Source of the DNA: Misgurnus anguillicaudatus
Taxonomy: Eukaryota > Chordata > Actinopteri > Cypriniformes > Cobitidae
Reading direction: 5' to 3'
Assembly (NCBI RefSeq): GCF_027580225.2
Contig: NC_073355.2
Location: 20,767,501-20,831,500, forward strand
Length of the DNA: 64,000 nucleotides
Of the stretch, positions 52,201-59,008 are shown one piece after another. A program made the translations under genes and the position numbers. The notes below the pieces were generated by a model. The model saw nothing but the letters and a program-made list of their open reading frames with translations, had not been told where the DNA came from and made no database searches. Each line of letters starts with the position of its first letter. Position 1 is the first letter of the stretch.

Positions 52201-55200
52201 CAAACAGTATTTATATAATTTTTTACCTCTAATACAACACTATCTCCAGAGCAACACGTGCGTTCACATCAGCGTTTTATTTATTTTTCACATCACCGTC
52301 TTATTCATCTAATGTTTAACAACTTTATAGGTGCATACCGCCAACTACAGTATCAGGAGCCCCGTATATATTTATATGCACCCTCATGCTGTGCACCCAA
52401 TACAGTAGGTGGCAGTATGCACCTATGAAGTTGTTTCGCAACCCACCATTAAACATTAGATGAATAAGACGGTGATGTGAATGCACGTGTTGCTCTGGAT
52501 AGTGTTGTATTAGAGGTAAATAATTATATAAATACTGTTAGGTTTTTCACACAAACCGATTGTTTCGTGTTTTAGGACATCGATGTGTCGTCACGAGCCG
52601 CAGGGTTTAATTTGGACTGGTTTGTGCATGTTTTTTTCTATCAACTACTTGCTTTACCATGGCTGTAAAACATGAAAGCTGTTACATATGCCCTGTTGAA
52701 AGTATGTCATAGTTAAAAGATACAATGTGTTTTTGTTGCGGGTTATGACTGATATATAAACTATGGATGCTCCGATCGATCGTCCGATAATGCTTGCTAT
52801 GTTTCTCAATGAATTATGGTAAAATGCCACTACATCCAAAAGCCAGGGGGCGCTCTCGTGCAGAAACTCAAAATGCGCTATAGACGAAGAACAATACACA
52901 CGCAGCTGTGATGAAATGGCTGAAGGATATATTTATATTATATATATTCTTCAAACCTTTTCAGGTATTTTCATGATAATAAAGAATATGTTTAATAATT
53001 ATGTTTGATGAGTGTTGCTTTTTCAAATGCATGTTATAAATAACTCAAACTAACAGTGATTTTAGATCGATAATTGTCAGGACTCTGCCATAAGAGTCTT
53101 GTTTTATATTAATGTTTTGTCGTGATGGCAGGGTTCTGACAGTCTCTTGTTTAATGTGGAGGCTCATGGCCTTGTATATTGGTCATGTGCCTCTGGTGTC
53201 TCGTTCCTAGTCCCCGCCCCCTTGTTCTCCTTGTTAATTATTCATTATTAGTTATCCGTCGCACCTGTGTTGCCCTCGTTTAGTTCCCCTATTTAATCTC
53301 CTCTTGTCTCTTGTCTTGTGCTGATTCATTGTCATCAAATGTGTTATGTTATGCAACTCTTCTTCGTTTATTCAGTTTAATGTGTTCATCAGTGTCTAGT
53401 CTATCATGTTTAGTCAGTGTTTGTAAATATCATGTTTTATGTACTTTTTGCCCCCACGTGGGCTTTTGTTTTCCATGTTTATGTAATTAATGTTCTATGT
53501 TCACTCCCCGATATCGTCTGCACTTGGGTTCTCTTGTCCTCCGTCCCAAACCTTGACATAAAGTCTTTAAATCTGAACTTAAATCAAACTTTACTTCTTA
53601 ATGTTTGAGCTGCTCTTCATTACCATGTCAACAGCGTGTACCGCCTGTCAACCCATCCTCACCCCATGTCGTCAATATTTGACGACACTTGACAATTCGT
53701 CAATATGTGACGGGGAGGGTTTACCTTTCGCGTCATTTTTTGACGAACTGGGGACTTCAATACTATTACGTCCGTTGCATTCTCTTTCCTATTTTCTTAC
53801 CATTTTCGCGTCGGTTTAGGGTTAGATTTACATAATGACATCCCTACCCAAACCTAACTCTAACCCCAACGCCAGGTGACAACTGTTTCTAACCCCAAAG
53901 CCAGGTGACAACTGTTTAATTTCGCGTACACTGTTTAATTTCGCGTACACTGTTTAATTTTGCGTAATCTAACCCTAAACCGACGCGAAAATGGTAAGAA
54001 AATAGGAAAGAGAATGCAACGGACGTAATAGTATTGAAGTCCCCAGTTCGTCAAAAAATGACACGAAAGGTATACCCTCCCCGTCACATATTGACGAATG
54101 GTCAAGTGTCGTCAAATATTGACGACATGGGGTGAGGATGTGTTGCGCCTGTGGGCGTGACCGCATTAAAGATAATAAGGTCAGCCAGGAAAAATGGTAA
54201 TCTCTTTACTTCAATGTAGATTATATAAACAGGCATTATTTGTTTTCCATTATAATTAGCTTGTTTAAAAGTAGACACTTCAGGGTTTCTTTGGATATGT
54301 GTATCATGTTTGTGTGACGAGTATTTGCGGAGTTTCAATTGATTTTTGTAACGTGTTTTGAGAGACAGCTGGCGTAGACAGAAATGTCTGGATGCACACC
54401 CTGTTTATTTTCTTTATTTGACAAAAACACAAAGATCTGTTGTTATTGTGAATGTACACATATTAAAGAAGACCCTTTACAGTTTCAAATGATGTCAAAC
54501 ACGTAAGTATATGATTATTAATGATGGAGTATTTTAAGTCGATTCTGCCATGATAAGGAGAAAACACGTCAAAACGTGGCGCCGCGTTTTTGGACCCCAG
54601 GGGGTTAAGAGATACTGGGTAAACCGCTACCCAGGTCGATGAGGGGCAACAAGTATTTCCTCACGGTCATTTGCCAATTCACACAGTGGGTCGAGTGCCT
54701 CCCAGCACCCATGTCACTGCTCAAAACACAGCACCTCTACACATGATCCACAGCTTCGCCAGGTTCAAACTGACACTGAGTCAATTCAGATAGAGGTACC
54801 CATTTTACCGCTGAAATTATTAAAGATGTGTGGAAACCCCTAGGTGCACATGCCCAACTCCACATCAGCCATCATCTCTTCTCTTCAGACCAAGTAAAAC
54901 GAACCAAGCAGACTGTGGGTTATATGTTAAAGGAATGGGTGTCTACAAATCAAAAGAACTGGGACTGGCAACTCCCCTTAGTGCTTTTGGCTATCAGATC
55001 GACCCGAAATTAAGCTACTAGTTTGTCTCCTTTCAAACCAGTGATGGGACGGCAGATGACACTGCCAGTACACCTGTTGTACCAACCGTGAGATTCCAAT
55101 CTCATCACAGTTAACACCACTTACCAGAATCCCAAATGAACTTTACAGGCATCTGGAACTCTTCGCTTCCGCCCAGGAACAGCTACAGGAGATCGCTGAG

Positions 55201-58200
55201 GGCTAGAAGGCATACTACGACTGGAAGTCATCATGAGAGGAACTGGACGTGGATGACGAGGTTTGGTACAACTGCTTTGCACAACTACATCACACAACTC
55301 GCTGTTGGCTCTCAAAGAAACTTCTGCCACCCTGGACAGGACCTCATCAGATTGTGGACAAAATCTCAGCTGTCGCATACCAGACCAGGATTGGCAGGCA
55401 CTGATGGCTTCCGTGGGCTGCAGCCCAAGAAGATTGACTCCCAGTATCCCGCTTTGGTTAAACCACTAGCTGATACACAACCACTTCAACCTACACCACC
55501 ACCCGCATCAGTCTGCACAACCCGACAAGGTGGATTCAAACTCCAAAGGATGGGAATGTCCACATCAATGACCTGGCGCTCAATCACCTTCCCAGTGAGG
55601 AGTACCACTACAACTGGAAATCTCAACTTTCTTCAGAGACCACAGCCTCATTTTAGACCCTGAACTGGGATTGAGGATTGCGTAAGGGGGGACCCAACTA
55701 ATTGATGTCACAGCCATCAACACTGTCCTCCAGAACCTCGCTTGGATGCCCACTTTGGACAGCCTTTATGTTGTCCGATCTTGGACCGCCGCTGACACGG
55801 TACTGTGCTTCTCCGCAGGAATAGGATACATCCTTACTCTCAGCCTAGTTTTCATCTCATCACAAAGAGTCAATGGGATGCAAAAGCTCAGTGAACAACT
55901 GCGCCGCTGCCCTCCTTCAGACATTTAAACAGAACTGTTTAAGGCAGGAGACCCAGGCCGAGCCAAAGCCCAGAAACACCTGCCATCCAGACTTCATGAC
56001 CTGCCTAATCATCGACTGCCAAATTCTCCCTTGACTTTAACGTCCCTAAAGGGGGGAGATGTAACATCTGGTCAGCAGTCAAATGGAGGTCTTGTGTCTG
56101 GGTAGTTTTTTAAAGTCATGCTGTGACCCTAGATTGAGTTTTGTCACCAGGTCTACTCGTGACGCTTTCATCAGAGATCTTAATCTACTGAAAACACACA
56201 CTTCCAGAACTATCGACTCTCTCTGGCTGTCTTTATTGTGCCAATCTAAGCAAATTAACACCTCCAAAGCAAACTTCAAGCAATGACTAGAGACAGAGCA
56301 GCCATGACACAGAAATGTGTCTGTGTCTAAGATCACAGCTAAAGACCACAATAAGCGGTTTAAATTGTATATATTATATATCCTTGTATTGCATGTTTCT
56401 ATCTGCAATGTACCACTTTTTTTGTAACACTATATGGATGGTTTGTTTATCTTAGCATGTCTCATAATTCACATTTATGAAATACTTATCTGATGTGTGT
56501 TTAAATAATATATTGTCTTCACTCTAAATAATCCCCTTTTCCTTTCCTGACCACTGATATGCTTCATGTTATTCTAACTGATATCAAACTCATTTAAGAT
56601 TAATCCAAGTTATTATTGAAACAAAATCTCTGCATTAAACAAACTATGGAGATTAAGTCTGTCAAGATCAAAGTCTATACATACATATACTGTAGATACA
56701 TACATACACATACTGCAGATACATACAATCATTATAAATTATAAGCAACATCTATGGGGGAACATACACTGTATTTCATGAGTTCGCATTAACATGTAAT
56801 CGATAGGGAATGATATAAAGCATATTTGGCGTGCTGTCCGAGGAGAGGGCTCCGAGCTCGGAATTTTAGCCCGAACCCAGAGTACTCCCCTCTCTTTAAC
56901 TGTGATAAGTGAATCTAGATGAGAGTGAGGTGATGGGGTGGAGGAGGGATGCTGCAAAAAATCTGTCACGGGACAGAGGTGAGGGGACTGCAATTTATAG
57001 GCACCTCTTTGCACTGATTGGTTGGATCACATGACCATGCTCCTCCCGAACTTAATTAAATAAACTTCATAAAATAATATGCCATATATACTCAATAAAA
57101 TTGTGGCAACAGATTACAAGCAATATCCTTAATTAAATTCAACAAATAAAAATTGAGTTAAGATTTACTTAATAAACTCCTTAACCCATTCAAAAAGACA
57201 AACTGCAATTTGCAAATAAATAAATTATTAACATTTAAACAAAAATAGTGGGTATACTAGACAAAGAAATAGCACTATACACTTAAAAATATTATGCCAT
57301 ATCTACTCAATAAAATTGTGGCAACAGATTACAAGCAATATCATCAATTAAATTCAACAAATAAAAATTGAGTTAGAATTACTCGATAAACTCCCTAATA
57401 GTAACCCATTCAAAAAGATAAACTGCAATATGCAAATAGGAATTCATTTAAATTTAAACAAAAATATTGTGTATACATGACAAAGACCTAGCACTATACA
57501 ATAAATACTATTTTGATTTAACATCATGATTTAAAATTTAGCTATTAATATTATTAATTTTATTTAATTTCAGAATGACAGCCAAAGATAAATCGATTCT
57601 TCTTTTATTGCAGTCAAAAGACCAGGAAAACATTTCATTTTTAATGGGGTATTTGTAACAGTTTAAACTTAAAAAAGTATTTTACAGTCTTTAAAGTGGA
57701 AACATTAATCTTTATTGAAAGTGCATCATATTTATAGTCGAAATGTAACATACATTTCGAATTTGGTGCCCATTTGACCGAGAAAAGGGGTGTTTAGTCT
57801 CACCCCCTCAACAAAGATATTGGACTTCCGGCTTTCAATGATGCAAACTTATGATTTTTACATCATTGAAAGAAGGAAGTGCAACACTGAAATCTGTATT
57901 TCTCCTATCTCAGCGGCAACTGAGGAAATGATGCACAACCATTCAAAAACATGACACATGACTGGGGTTCTGACGATACAAAGCTTAATGCAAATGGGTG
58001 AAGTGTCCCTTTAAAGAAAACCGTCCACCTTTTCGACTACAAAAGGTTCCATGTTTGTGTTCTGCTACATTGATTCACACCCAGAACATCTTATTTTAAG
58101 ACAGCAGTTTAGACTAAAGGTACTGTAATTTGTTTATAAACTTTGAAGAATGCAGCTCCAAGAAGAGTTTCTGAAACATCTCAAAAGATGCTTGGGATAC

Positions 58201-58965
58201 TGGAGATTCAATGCATAGATCCAGTCCAAGGAGGATAAAGCATGCCCTGGGAACACATTTAAGGCCTCAATAACAATTCCAGCATCCCTGGGGCTGCAAG
58301 ATCCATTCTTTACAACTACAGCCATCACAAGCTGCTCAAGTCCTGTCTCTTTATCATTATCCTGCAACATTAAACAGCAATTATGTCTTAAAACCTCACT
58401 TCTTGTGCATACAACATTCTCATTGGAATTACAAATAATAAAAAAAATGTTTGAAAAGATATATAATCTATATTTATAAATATGGCAAATCTTTTCCCCT
58501 ACCTTTGTGCTGTCACACCATAGGACACAGGCACATATTTATTTGTTAACTACTCACATATGTATATACAAACACATACACTACACACACAATGTAATAT
58601 ATACAATATATTTATTTAATAATCTTCCTCACCTTTTGTCGTGAATAACGTTCTCCCTCAGCAATGTTTTACGTTGTCTGCTGGAAACTTTATAAACACA
58701 ATTTAGTCAATAGGTCACAAAATTAATAATAATATGTTGATTTTACATCATGTAGAAAGCTTAAACATTTAAAAATATATACATTTAATAATCTTCCTCA
58801 CCTTTTGTGGAATTAAATGAATAACGCTACATTTCCCATCAGTAATGCTTCAAGTTTCAGAGGACAGCAGAAAACTCCAGTAAGAGGCCTTTGTCAAACA
58901 GTTTAGTCAATACGTTGCAAATATTTTATAACACGTCAACTTTGCATAATGTAAACAACTGAAAC

Positions 58966-59008
<43 letters not shown>

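Larger units (their letters stand above)
43759..54608. mobile_element. 10.85-kb region bounded by 450-bp inverted arms at TTAA
   Basis: Left arm 43763-44220 and right arm about 54146-54604 are inverted copies, about 90% alike by eye. Both start CCCCCTGGGGTCCAAAAA and abut TTAA (43759-43762, 54605-54608), the piggyBac-type target. The interior is mostly other transposons (listed separately); I found no piggyBac transposase. The outer flanks are not contiguous sequence: LTR on the left, integrase-like pol on the right. So this is a rearranged or composite structure, not one clean insertion. Confidence 0.7.
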
